From Rhabdobacter roseus (GTDB lineage Bacteria; Bacteroidota; Bacteroidia; Cytophagales; Spirosomataceae): DNA of 64,000 nucleotides. The notes below the pieces were generated by a model. It was not told the DNA's origin. It made no database searches and saw nothing but the letters and a program-made list of their open reading frames with translations. Made by a program: the position numbers and the translations under genes. Where the stretch lies: assembly GCF_014202275.1 (NCBI RefSeq), contig NZ_JACHGF010000001.1, positions 496,001-560,000 of the forward strand. Direction: 5' to 3'. Below, piece by piece: positions 41,095 to 50,127 of this stretch (the first letter of the stretch is position 1; the number at the start of each line of letters is the position of its first letter).

Positions 41095-42846
41095 ATGAAA
41101 AAAATCGTATTAACCGTATCAATGCTTTTGGCAGGTACCTACCTCTTTGCCCAAAGTAACACCGCTACCGTTGACCAGAAAGGCAATGGCAACACTGCCC
41201 CTATCACTCAAACGGGACTTACCAACACGGCTACTGTACTTCAAAAAGGCCCTGGTTCGGCCAACGCTAACAACAACGACGGTGCCGTTACCCAAACTGG
41301 TACCTCAAACATCGCTACTACTACCCAACAAGGTAGTAATGATGACGCCAGTACCACCCAGCAGGGTAATTCCAATACTGGAATCATTAACCAGGCCGTA
41401 AATGGTGTGAATGATGCTACCATCCAGCAAATTGGTGGTAATTCTAATACTGCTACCATCAATCAAGGTGGAAACCGGACGACTGTATTTGGAGTAGTTA
41501 TTGCCGAAACCCGAAACGATGCCGACGTAACGCAAACGGGAAGCAGTAATATTTCAACGGTAGGTCAAGGAGGTGCTGCTTCGGGCGATAACGACGCGGA
41601 CGTGCTGCAATCAGGTAATGACAACACCTCTACCATCAGCCAAACGGCCGGTTTAGCAGGTAACAACAACGCCAACACCGTGCAGTCAGGAAATGGCAAC
41701 ACCGAAACGACTACCCAATCCGGTGCCGTAACCAACAACGCACAGACCGATCAGTCGGGTGATGGAAATACGTCTACTACTACTCAAAGTGGTTCAGTTC
41801 TGGCCAACAATGCGATAACGGATCAGGAAGGTGATGGAAATAATGCCACTACCATCCAATCAGGCTCAGCCCTAAACGGGTCGTTTACTTACCAGTCGGG
41901 TGATGGTAACACAGCTTCAACGACCCAATCGGGAGCCGGAGGAGAGAACACAGCTTTAACGGATCAGGAAGGTGATGGAAATTCCTCTACGATTGGTCAG
42001 TCCGCCAGTACGCTAGGTACCAATGGTGCTGAGATCTTTCAGGAAGGAAATGGCAATACTTCTACCGCTACGCAGACGGCCTCAGGTGCGGGCAGTAACT
42101 ACCTTTTGGTTGACCAGGAAGGGAGCAGTAATAATTCAACGTCTACGCAAGGTGCTAGCTCGGGTGGTGATAACGAGGCCGAGATCCTCCAAGGTGGCAA
42201 TGGTAATGGTTCTACTTTGAACCAAACTGCCTCTACCCTGGGAGATAACTACGCCGAAATTAGCCAGGAAGGTGATGGTAATACTTCTACTGCTACTCAA
42301 GCGGCTAGCACGTCAGGTGACAACGATTTGTATGTTAGTCAAATTGGAAATGGCAATACTTCTACTGCTTCCCAAACGGCTAGCTTAGGTGGTGATAACT
42401 ACGCCAGCATAACTCAGGGCGGTAACAGTAACACCTCAGTACTTACGCAAACTGCGGGTTTATTTGGTGACAATGAAGCGTTTATTTCGCAAGCGGGTAA
42501 TGGTAATACCAGCCGTCTTAGCCAAACCGGTGCCAACTACGCGAACATTTCCCAAGCTAGTAACGGGAATTTCTTTGTAGGAGCCACCAATAGTGATCCC
42601 GCAATCCAGAATGGTTTCGGAAACGTAATCAATCTATCGCAATTGGGCGGAGATGGCAACGTGACTCGCCTGAATCAAACCGGTAATAATAACACGGTTA
42701 AAGGTGTAATTGATGGTTTGGCGATTCAAAATGGTACTAACAACCTGGCAGACATTACCCAAACGGGTAACGGCCATACGTTCAATTTGAGCCAGATTGG
42801 TAATAACAATTCCGCGGTAGTTTCGCAGTCTCCCATGATGCCTTAA
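41095..42846 (+). CDS. Large secreted curlin-repeat protein (CsgA/CsgB-like)
   Basis: 583 residues with a clear signal peptide (MKKIVLTVSMLLAGTYLFAQ). Nearly the whole mature part consists of curlin-type repeats of about 20-25 residues with the N-G-N-x-S/T ... Q-x-G pattern (for example GDGNTSTTTQSG, GNGNTSTATQTASG); about 20 repeats can be followed. Curlin repeats stack into a beta-helical amyloid on the cell surface. CsgA is about 150 residues, so this is roughly four times longer. No csgG, csgE or csgF homologue is nearby. The 364-bp spacer 40731-41094 is A/T-rich upstream sequence without a clear TAnnTTTG box; I saw no gene in it. Confidence 0.88.
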   Translation: MKKIVLTVSMLLAGTYLFAQSNTATVDQKGNGNTAPITQTGLTNTATVLQKGPGSANANNNDGAVTQTGTSNIATTTQQGSNDDASTTQQGNSNTGIINQAVNGVNDATIQQIGGNSNTATINQGGNRTTVFGVVIAETRNDADVTQTGSSNISTVGQGGAASGDNDADVLQSGNDNTSTISQTAGLAGNNNANTVQSGNGNTETTTQSGAVTNNAQTDQSGDGNTSTTTQSGSVLANNAITDQEGDGNNATTIQSGSALNGSFTYQSGDGNTASTTQSGAGGENTALTDQEGDGNSSTIGQSASTLGTNGAEIFQEGNGNTSTATQTASGAGSNYLLVDQEGSSNNSTSTQGASSGGDNEAEILQGGNGNGSTLNQTASTLGDNYAEISQEGDGNTSTATQAASTSGDNDLYVSQIGNGNTSTASQTASLGGDNYASITQGGNSNTSVLTQTAGLFGDNEAFISQAGNGNTSRLSQTGANYANISQASNGNFFVGATNSDPAIQNGFGNVINLSQLGGDGNVTRLNQTGNNNTVKGVIDGLAIQNGTNNLADITQTGNGHTFNLSQIGNNNSAVVSQSPMMP

Positions 42847-42874
42847 TTCTTATTCCAAATAAGGATAAAAGCAG

Positions 42875-42902
42875 ATCCGGCCGGGCGCAAGCCCGGCCGG
42901 AT
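42875..42902 (+). terminator. Rho-independent terminator of the curlin-repeat gene
   Basis: Perfect GC-rich inverted repeat ATCCGGCCGGGC (42875-42886) / GCCCGGCCGGAT (42891-42902) with a 4-base loop GCAA, 29 bp after the stop. The flanks are T-rich (downstream) and A-rich (upstream), so it may also serve the convergent nuoM gene. Confidence 0.85.
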
Positions 42903-42990
42903 TCGTTATTTATAACGCAAAGCACATTCTAAAGTACCCTGAGGGTGGGTTTAGCCATTGGCCATATAAAGCCGCCAGGTACTTGGGTAC

Positions 42991-44661
42991 CTACCGAAGC
43001 CCGCTCAGCCAGGCCTGTACCGTTGGGCCAGTGAGGTCAAAAAGTAGGCCGGGCAGCAAACCCAGCAGGAGCGTCAGCAGCGCTAGAGGTACCAGGAGTC
43101 CAAGCTCGCGGGCGGAAAGATCCCGGAGCAGAGGGGTGTCCTGCGGCTGCGCGTACCAGAAAGTACCCAGGAACATCCGCTGAAACGTCCAGAGAAAGTA
43201 GGCGGCAGCGAGTACAATGCCCAGCGTAGAAAGCGCCGGTACCCACACGGGCAGGTACTCGGCGCGGAACGCGCCCATGAGCGTAAACAGCTCCCCCACA
43301 AAGCCCGAAAAGCCCGGCAACCCCAGCGAAGCAAAGAAGGCTACGCCCGTTAGCACCGCGTAGCGCGGCATGGGGCCGATGAGCCCCCGGTAGTGCTCGA
43401 TGGTGCGGTTATGGGTGCGGTCGGAAAGTACCCCCGCCAGCAGGAACAGCATGGCCGAAAGGAGCCCGTGGCTTACCATTTGGTACAGGGCCCCGTTGAT
43501 CCCCTCCGCCGTAAAGGAGGCGATGCCCAGCAGCACAAAGCCCATGTGCGATACCGACGAAAAAGCAATCATCTTTTTGAGGTCGGACTGGGCCAGCGCG
43601 TTGAACCCCCCGTACACGATGGAGATCATGCCCAGCACCGCCAGCGGCACCGAGCTATGCAGCGCCTCAGCCGGAAAAAAGCCGTCGACAATTCGAATAA
43701 AGCCGTAGCCGCCTACTTTTAGCAAAATCCCCGCCAGTACCACCGATACGGGCGTGGGTGCTTCCACGTGGGCGTCGGGCAGCCAGGTATGTACCGGCAC
43801 CACGGGTAGCTTCACGGCGAAGCCCACAAACAGCAGCCAGAAGGCCAGCAGGCGGAAAGGTACCCCCGCCAGGGTGAGCGTGGAATCGGGGCTGAGCAAG
43901 GTACCTGGCAGGTAGTTGGCGGGGTCGGCGAGGTATTCAAACCGGAAGGTACGTACGATCTGCTCCGGGGCGATCTGCTCATTGACCAGCCACTGCTGCA
44001 CCTGTCGGATCGCGTCCATGGAGCCAGGTACCCCTGGCTCGAGCAGGCCGATCATGCGGGCGGTTTCCAGGGGGTCCATCACCGAGAGGTACAGCCCGAT
44101 CATCACAATCAGGATGAGTAGCGAGCCGAAAAACGTGTAGACAAAAAACTTGATGGCAGCGTACTCGCGCCGCGGGCCACCCCACAACCCGATGAGGAAG
44201 TACATGGGCAGCAGCATGAACTCGAAGAAGAGGTAGAACAGGAAGAAATCCTGCGCCAGAAAACAGCCGACGATACTCCCGCTCAGGAGTAAATACAGCG
44301 AAAAGTACGCTCTGGGCCGCTGCGCGATGGTCCAGGAGCTGATGGCCCCTACCAACAGTACCAGCACGGCCAGCAGCACCAGGGGTAGGCTGATGCCGTC
44401 TATTGCCAGGGCGTAGTCGATGGACACCGTGCCCAAGGTACCCAGCGGCAGGGTGATCCAGTCGGCGGCTTCGGTGAGCTGGTAGCGGCTCAGGGCGGGA
44501 TCAAACGAAAGGTAAATAAGTACCCCCACTATCCCTTCCAGTACCATCACAGCCAGGGTAATGAGGCGGAAGTCGGATGAGCGCTCGTGCGGCCAGGCCA
44601 GCATCAGCAGCGCGCCCAGCAGCGGAATGACTATCAGTAAGGTAAGTAGATGGTCGCCCAT
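42991..44661 (-). CDS. nuoM: NADH-quinone oxidoreductase subunit M (proton-pumping antiporter-like)
   Basis: 556 residues, 14 predicted helices. Pumping residues of the family are visible: Glu in FYLFFEFMLLPMYFLIGLWGG (the TM5 glutamate), Lys in FAVKLPVVPVHTWLPDAHVEAPTPVS (TM7-8), and QSDLKKMIAFSSVSHMGF. It transports protons in the membrane arm of complex I. The order nuoL then nuoM on the same strand (42 bp apart) is normal, but no nuoK lies upstream and no nuoN follows. An Mrp-type antiporter subunit is less likely because no other mrp genes are present and both lengths fit Nuo. Confidence 0.9.
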   Translation of the reverse strand: MGDHLLTLLIVIPLLGALLMLAWPHERSSDFRLITLAVMVLEGIVGVLIYLSFDPALSRYQLTEAADWITLPLGTLGTVSIDYALAIDGISLPLVLLAVLVLLVGAISSWTIAQRPRAYFSLYLLLSGSIVGCFLAQDFFLFYLFFEFMLLPMYFLIGLWGGPRREYAAIKFFVYTFFGSLLILIVMIGLYLSVMDPLETARMIGLLEPGVPGSMDAIRQVQQWLVNEQIAPEQIVRTFRFEYLADPANYLPGTLLSPDSTLTLAGVPFRLLAFWLLFVGFAVKLPVVPVHTWLPDAHVEAPTPVSVVLAGILLKVGGYGFIRIVDGFFPAEALHSSVPLAVLGMISIVYGGFNALAQSDLKKMIAFSSVSHMGFVLLGIASFTAEGINGALYQMVSHGLLSAMLFLLAGVLSDRTHNRTIEHYRGLIGPMPRYAVLTGVAFFASLGLPGFSGFVGELFTLMGAFRAEYLPVWVPALSTLGIVLAAAYFLWTFQRMFLGTFWYAQPQDTPLLRDLSARELGLLVPLALLTLLLGLLPGLLFDLTGPTVQAWLSGLR

Positions 44662-44703
44662 GTCAACAAAAGCGCAGGTTTAAAGTCGAAGGTACAGGAA
44701 TAG

Positions 44704-46680
44704 TTACAGCAGCCATAGCCATAGTAAAAGTAAAAAGAGCCCCAGCACGGTAGTGAGGTAGTAGGTTTGGATTTTTCCGTTCTGGAATAAGCGCACCAGC
44801 CGCCCGGCCCGGCCCACCAGGTACGTAATCAGCCACACGCCCCCATCTACGACGTGGCGGTCGATCCAGTTGATCACGTGGGCCAACACCACGGTAGTGC
44901 GTCCGAAGGCATTCACCAGGGCGTCGATAAGCCGGGTCTCGATGCGTTGTAGCAAAACGGCGACCTGCTGGAACGGCACGAGGAAAAACACCCGTTGCTG
45001 CGTTTGCTCCGAAAATTCCGCCAGCCAGGAAAAGTACCTCTTGGGCGGCCAGGTACCTTCGGGGGGTACTTCGGCCACGGGGGCATCATAAGGTACTTTA
45101 CCAAATCGAAAGTACCCCCAGCTGATCCCGGCCAGGGTAACGGCTACCGACAGCCAGGGTACCCAAGCCGCGTGGTGATCGGGGCCAGCCAGCCGCGCCA
45201 TAAACCAACCCGAAGCGGCATCCAGCGGATTAAAAGAAAACCATACAAACAGCGAAAGCAGCGCCAACAGCGCCATAGGTACCCCCATGCGGGCGGGGGC
45301 CTCGTGCGGATGAACCTCAGGGTACTTGAGGTACCTTTTTTCACCCATAAATACCAGCCAGACCTGCCGGGTCATGTAGTAGGCCGTAAGGCCCGCGGCG
45401 GCCAGGGCCAGGATCGGGATGAGGTAGGCCAAGGTACCTTGCGCGGCGGCCCAGGCAAAGGCTTGCAGAAAAATGGCGTCTTTGGATAAAAAACCCGAAA
45501 AGAAGGGCAGGCCGGCCAGGGCGGCCGCGCATACCACAAAGCAGCCAAACGTAAGCGGCATCACCTGCCGGAGCCCGCCCATGGTGCGCATATCCTGCGG
45601 ATCGTAGCCGGGAGAAGACGAGCCGAGGGGGACCATGGCGTGGATCACCGAGCCCGCCGAGAGGAACAGCCCTGCTTTGAAAAAAGCATGGGTAGTGAGG
45701 TGAAAAAGGGCCACTTGCCAGCTACCTACCCCCACGGCCAGGACCATCAGGCCCAGCTGTGATACCGTAGAAAAAGCCAGCACGCGCTTGATGTCCCAGG
45801 CCCGGCAGGCGCTGAGCGCGCCACGGAGCATGGTGAAGGTACCTACCAGAAGTACCACCAGCTGGGCCGTGGGCGTGAATAAAAAAGCAATGCGGGCCAG
45901 CAGAAAAATACCCGCGGCGACCATGGTGGCCGCGTGGATGAGGGCGGACACGGGCGTGGGGCCTTCCATGGCGTCGGGTAGCCAGGCCGACAGCGGAAAC
46001 TGGGCCGACTTGCCCACGCAGCCACCAAACAGGCACAGCCCAATGCCCGTCAGCAGGCCGGGCGGCAGGCTTCCGGCAGAATGCGTAAGTACCTCGAAAT
46101 CCGTGGAGCCGGTAGTATAAAGCAGCAGCAGAATGCCCGTCAGAAAGGCGGCATCGCCGATGCGATTCATGACGAAGGCTTTTTTGGCCGCCCAAACGGC
46201 GCGGGGCCTTTGGTACCAAAACCCAATGAGCAGGTAGGACGAAAGCCCCACCAATTCCCAAAAAATATACATTAGCAGCAACCCGCCCGACAGCACAATG
46301 CCCAGCATGGAAAAAACGAAGAGCTGAAGGAAAGCAAAGTACCGGTATAGACTACGCTCGTGGCTCAGGTAGGCCGTGGAGTAGATCTGCACCAGCAGAG
46401 CCACAAAGTGCACCAGCAGCAGCATGAGCCAGGTAAGGGCGTCGAAGCGCAGCGTGAGCGTAAGGGGAAAGGTACCTATGGATACCCAGTCGAAGGAAAA
46501 CGTATGGATGCTATCCGGGGCGGCGTAAAGGAAACAAACGAGCAGTCCGGCGGCGGTCACCAATACTCCCGCTGGCCCGGCCAGAAAATTAAGGCGTCGC
46601 CCTCCACTCCAGAGTACCAGAAAGGCCAGCAAAGGTAACCCCAGCAGCAGCAAGGCTAGGAGAGCGGAAGGATCAAGCAT
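44704..46680 (-). CDS. nuoL: NADH-quinone oxidoreductase subunit L
   Basis: 658 residues, about 16 helices. The N-terminal antiporter unit carries YIFWELVGLSSYLLIGFW (essential Glu) and GKSAQFPLSAWLPDAMEGPTPVSALIHAATMVAAGIFLLAR (lysine plus the histidine-rich region), with RAWDIKRVLAFSTVSQLGLM downstream. The C-terminal part from about 480 supplies the lateral helix that clamps the membrane arm. Proton translocation in complex I is the expected role. It starts the two-gene unit; the serine hydrolase gene upstream is 60 bp away and unrelated. The other 12 nuo genes must be elsewhere. Confidence 0.92.
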   Translation of the reverse strand: MLDPSALLALLLLGLPLLAFLVLWSGGRRLNFLAGPAGVLVTAAGLLVCFLYAAPDSIHTFSFDWVSIGTFPLTLTLRFDALTWLMLLLVHFVALLVQIYSTAYLSHERSLYRYFAFLQLFVFSMLGIVLSGGLLLMYIFWELVGLSSYLLIGFWYQRPRAVWAAKKAFVMNRIGDAAFLTGILLLLYTTGSTDFEVLTHSAGSLPPGLLTGIGLCLFGGCVGKSAQFPLSAWLPDAMEGPTPVSALIHAATMVAAGIFLLARIAFLFTPTAQLVVLLVGTFTMLRGALSACRAWDIKRVLAFSTVSQLGLMVLAVGVGSWQVALFHLTTHAFFKAGLFLSAGSVIHAMVPLGSSSPGYDPQDMRTMGGLRQVMPLTFGCFVVCAAALAGLPFFSGFLSKDAIFLQAFAWAAAQGTLAYLIPILALAAAGLTAYYMTRQVWLVFMGEKRYLKYPEVHPHEAPARMGVPMALLALLSLFVWFSFNPLDAASGWFMARLAGPDHHAAWVPWLSVAVTLAGISWGYFRFGKVPYDAPVAEVPPEGTWPPKRYFSWLAEFSEQTQQRVFFLVPFQQVAVLLQRIETRLIDALVNAFGRTTVVLAHVINWIDRHVVDGGVWLITYLVGRAGRLVRLFQNGKIQTYYLTTVLGLFLLLLWLWLL

Positions 46681-46740
46681 GAGACGGGTTCGTCATTGAC
46701 TCGGCAAATATCCTTAATTCAGGGCCGATTTCAAACCCGA

Positions 46741-47958
46741 TTACAAGTCTTTCTCCACATCGTCGGCCTGGGCTTGGCCGTGCAGGACATCGAGCAGGTC
46801 TTTGACCTGATATACCGAGCGGTTGTAGGAGTTGCTCAAGATAATAATCACGAAGTCGTCTTCGGGACTCATCCACATGATGGTGTTGTAGCCTTTCCAC
46901 CAGCCGGTATGGTAAATGTAGCGCGGCTGCTGGCGCTCGTCCAGGTGCATCCGGAAGCCGTAGCCGTAGTTTTTGATGCTTTTTCGTTCAAAACTCCGCG
47001 GCATGTAGGCTTCTTCGAGCGTACGTTTTTTCAGCAGGCAGCCCCCCGTCAAGCCCCGGTAAAAGCGGTAGAGGTCTTCGGTGGTTGAATAAAGCCCTTT
47101 ATCGCCCACTACTTCGTCATAGTAGTCTTTGGGTACGGCGTAGCCGCGCTCGTGGCCCACCGTCCGGAAAAGCTGAGTCGAGTCGTTCTGCACGGTGCTC
47201 AAAAAGGTACTTTTCATGCCCAAAGGCGTAAAAATGGTTTTGTCCAGATAAGTACCAAAAGTCATCCCGGAAACTTTCTCTACGATGGCCGCCAGCACGC
47301 AGTAGTTGGTGTTGCTGTAGTTAAAGGCGCGGTTGGGGTAGCCGTAGGGCCTTGGGCTGGGTTTGACCCGCGCAAACCACTCCATCACCGCTTGATTGGA
47401 GGGGTACTTTCGGCCGTGCCGAACGCTGTCCGGAAACGCGTAGGCGTAGTTGGGCAGCCCGCTTCGGTGGCTCAGGAGTGCCTGGATGGAAATGCCACGG
47501 TAAGGGAAGTCCGGGAAAAAACGCTGGATAGAATCTTCCAGACTAAGCTGCCCGGCTTCAACGAGCTTGAGGATGGCTACGGACGTGAACGGCTTCGAAA
47601 GCGAAGCCAGCTGAAAAGCATGTTGATTACGAAGGGTATCTTTTTGGCGAAGGTGCGCGTAGCCGAAGGCATTTTCATAAAGTACCACGCCCTTTTGGGC
47701 AATGAGCACGTTGCCGTTGAAGCCCGCTTTGCGCTTTTTGCGGAAAATTTCTTCGATCTCGGCCGTTTTGCTTTCGGCGTTGATCTGTTTCCGAATTTTG
47801 GCCTCTTGCTCGGCGGTAAGCGGGCTGCCCAGGCATTCGGCCAGGCGGTCTTTGGGTTTCTGGATCTGGCTGTGTTGTTTTTGTTCGCAGGAAAGCCCCC
47901 CCACTACTACGGCCATCCACACAGCCCACCGTATGTTTTTCTCCACCAAATAAATCAC
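46741..47958 (-). CDS. Serine hydrolase, beta-lactamase/DD-peptidase (class C fold) lipoprotein
   Basis: 405 residues from a GTG at 47958; this start is preferred to the ATG at 47916 because it gives a complete signal peptide before the lipobox VGGLSC (Cys24). Active-site motifs are QLASLSKPF (Ser119, Lys122), FNYSNTNY (Tyr214, Asn216) and HTG in YIYHTGWWKGY. The fold is shared by class C beta-lactamases, esterases and peptidases, so substrate is open. It ends 60 bp before nuoL and is on the same strand; no functional tie is evident. Confidence 0.88.
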   Translation of the reverse strand: MIYLVEKNIRWAVWMAVVVGGLSCEQKQHSQIQKPKDRLAECLGSPLTAEQEAKIRKQINAESKTAEIEEIFRKKRKAGFNGNVLIAQKGVVLYENAFGYAHLRQKDTLRNQHAFQLASLSKPFTSVAILKLVEAGQLSLEDSIQRFFPDFPYRGISIQALLSHRSGLPNYAYAFPDSVRHGRKYPSNQAVMEWFARVKPSPRPYGYPNRAFNYSNTNYCVLAAIVEKVSGMTFGTYLDKTIFTPLGMKSTFLSTVQNDSTQLFRTVGHERGYAVPKDYYDEVVGDKGLYSTTEDLYRFYRGLTGGCLLKKRTLEEAYMPRSFERKSIKNYGYGFRMHLDERQQPRYIYHTGWWKGYNTIMWMSPEDDFVIIILSNSYNRSVYQVKDLLDVLHGQAQADDVEKDL

Positions 47959-48003
47959 TACCCTCTACACCAATAAAAAATTAGAAACCGAAATATGCTT
48001 TCC

Positions 48004-49308
48004 TCAACGAATAAGTACTTTGGTATGTTGTTGAAGCCCGTTTTGATGCAGCGAAAGTAAGTAAACGCCCGTAGGCAGCGGCTGGCTGGGCTTGATCTCG
48101 ATGTAGTCGCCGCCCGTGGCCTGGGCTTTGAAGGAAATCTCCTGCCCCAGCAGGTTGGTGAGCCGGAGCGAAGAAACGTCCGTAGCGTAGGCCCGCAGAC
48201 GGATCAGGTCCGACGACGCGGGGTTAGGACTGACCAGCAGGGCGGGGGCGTTGGGCCGTACGGTGGCGTCAATGACTTTGGAATACGCGTAGGTACCATC
48301 CTGGTCTACCTGGCGCAGGCGGTAGTAGTTGGCTCCCGCGGCGGGCGTTTCGTCGGTGAAAGTATACTGCCGCTTCCCGTCCGACTCACCGGCGGCGGCC
48401 AGGCGGCCAATGTCCCCGAACTCTTTGAGGTCGGTGCTGCGCTGAATCACAAATTCCTGGCTATTTTTTTCCCAGGCCGTTTCCCAGGCCAGATCTACCT
48501 GGGTACCCAGCGGCTGCGCCTTGAAGTAGGTAAAGGTCACGGGCAGGATACCCGCTACTTCCCGAATGAGGATATTGCTAAGCTGAACCCTTCCCACGCC
48601 ACCCGTAAAGCGGAAGGCAATGTCGGTCAGGGGTACTTCCTGGGAAGATATGCGAGGCCAGTTGCGCAGGAAATTGGTACCGTTGATCCAGAGGTCGTAG
48701 CTTTTGGGGGCCAGCGTATCGTAGCCACCCAGCGGAGTGAGGTAAGGCAGGGGCTGCACGTCGTTGTTCATAACCCAGGTGATCAAAACGCGCCGGTTGT
48801 AGATGCCACTGTTTTTGGCACCGGTGCCCGTAATCCGAAACTGAAAATTATCGTTGGTTAAGAGATTAAAGGAGAACTTGGCAAATAAATCATTGTCCGG
48901 AGGAATGGCTGCATTGCCTTTGATAAAATTACGGCCTACCCAAAAGTACCCAGCCGTAGTAGCTGATACGGATGATTCAGGTACATCGAACTCCACCTGA
49001 TAGTACATATTCTTAGGCGAGGGAGAGAAATCGGTAGAGCGCACAAAGCGTCCCGTTCCTGGTCCTGTTTGTGTTCTTTCAAACTCCAGGTACCCTTCGC
49101 CGGGGGGAATGCGATAAACTGCCGGAGAAAGGGCGTAGATGCTGTCAAATTGGGTGGCATCGGGCGTGGGCGACATGAACGGGCCGGTGCCATAAAAGCG
49201 CTGCTCAAAGTAGGTAGCCTGGGCCCAGGCGCCCGTAGCCAGCAGCCCCGCACTCAGGACAAGGACCAGGGCGGTGAGTCGTATGGATAAGGTATAAGGA
49301 TGCTTCAT
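48004..49308 (-). CDS. Secreted protein with type A T9SS sorting domain
   Basis: 434 residues from the ATG at 49308. A signal peptide (RLTALVLVLSAGLLATGAWAQ) precedes an N-terminal region of unknown fold, probably a jelly-roll-like beta domain, up to about 280. A linker with VDLAWETAWEKNSQEFVIQRS, a fibronectin-like segment, comes next. The last about 75 residues (LLVSPNPASSDLIRLRAYA, TGVYLLSLHQNGLQQHTKVLIR) are a type A C-terminal sorting domain, which directs export by the type IX secretion system to the surface or outside. The function of the N-terminal part is not recognised. Confidence 0.88.
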   Translation of the reverse strand: MKHPYTLSIRLTALVLVLSAGLLATGAWAQATYFEQRFYGTGPFMSPTPDATQFDSIYALSPAVYRIPPGEGYLEFERTQTGPGTGRFVRSTDFSPSPKNMYYQVEFDVPESSVSATTAGYFWVGRNFIKGNAAIPPDNDLFAKFSFNLLTNDNFQFRITGTGAKNSGIYNRRVLITWVMNNDVQPLPYLTPLGGYDTLAPKSYDLWINGTNFLRNWPRISSQEVPLTDIAFRFTGGVGRVQLSNILIREVAGILPVTFTYFKAQPLGTQVDLAWETAWEKNSQEFVIQRSTDLKEFGDIGRLAAAGESDGKRQYTFTDETPAAGANYYRLRQVDQDGTYAYSKVIDATVRPNAPALLVSPNPASSDLIRLRAYATDVSSLRLTNLLGQEISFKAQATGGDYIEIKPSQPLPTGVYLLSLHQNGLQQHTKVLIR

Positions 49309-49640
49309 ACCGGACAAATTCATGTGGACGCGAGTGTGTAACAGGATTATACCCACAAATATACACATTAGCCGGGTAGATTGTTTACATTTTTTAAGCA
49401 ACGCTCCAAAACCCGGCTCGCCCTGAGGGGCAAGGGGTACTTGGCTTGCCGGGTAGTTTAGCCAGCAGCGAAATCAACCCCAATTTTAAAAAAGGGTGTA
49501 GCAAAGACGAAGAAAAATGTGCTATTTTTGGTACGTGGGCTCGTTCCGGCGTAGCCACCAAGCAGCAGCAATGGGATCAGGTAGCCTCTGGAACTACAGT
49601 GCCTATGAGGTTTAGAAGCAGTACATTTAAGCAACGCTTT

Positions 49641-50060
49641 ATGGCCAAAAGATTGATCGGCGGGCTCGTGGCCTTAGGTACTTTACTGGCGCTGAGCTGC
49701 CAGCCGGATGAACCTTCGCTGGGCGTGGGTGATCCGCGCGTGGCAGGTACCTGGCAACTTCACGAGCGAAGTACCTACGTGGATACTACGCAGGTTGTGG
49801 AGCAGGTACCCGTTACGCCGCTCCAAACGCTGCGCTTCACCGACGACGGGCAGATCGCCGCCGAAGGCGAGAAGCTGGTCTACTACCGCAGCGCCAGCTA
49901 CTACCGCCTCGACTCCGCCGCGGGTACCTTGCGGCTCACTTTTGTGCTCGACCGGCTCAACGGCGACTACCAGCAAAGCCTCCTGATCGCTAACGACACC
50001 ATGACCCTGCTGCCGCCCTGCGAAGGTACCTGCTACCTGAAGCTGGTAAGGAGGCGGTAA
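49641..50060 (+). CDS. Small lipoprotein, lipocalin-like fold, unknown function
   Basis: 139 residues from the ATG at 49641. Lipobox ALSC (Cys20) follows a hydrophobic signal. The body RVAGTWQLHERSTYVDT, then LQTLRFTDDGQIAAEG and LRLTFVLDRLNGDYQQSLLI, has the W-x-L opening and strand pattern of lipocalin-like proteins common in Bacteroidota. An upstream extension to 49446 is poorly conserved-looking and rejected. The word GGTAC occurs eight times across the short gene. It faces the coiled-coil gene across a 67-bp spacer. Confidence 0.75.
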   Translation: MAKRLIGGLVALGTLLALSCQPDEPSLGVGDPRVAGTWQLHERSTYVDTTQVVEQVPVTPLQTLRFTDDGQIAAEGEKLVYYRSASYYRLDSAAGTLRLTFVLDRLNGDYQQSLLIANDTMTLLPPCEGTCYLKLVRRR

Positions 50061-50127
50061 TGGCAGCTGCAGTCTCGCCTTATGGAAGCTTGAACAAAAG
50101 GAAATACCGCTGCCCGACCAGGTACTT

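Noticed and set aside
41095-42846. CRISPR-like or tandem DNA repeat
   Set aside because: The periodicity is in protein repeats of variable length within one open frame with a signal peptide; DNA units are not identical and there are no uniform spacers.
42991-46680. Mrp-type Na+/H+ antiporter genes
   Set aside because: No small mrp subunits are present, and lengths and motifs fit NuoL and NuoM better.
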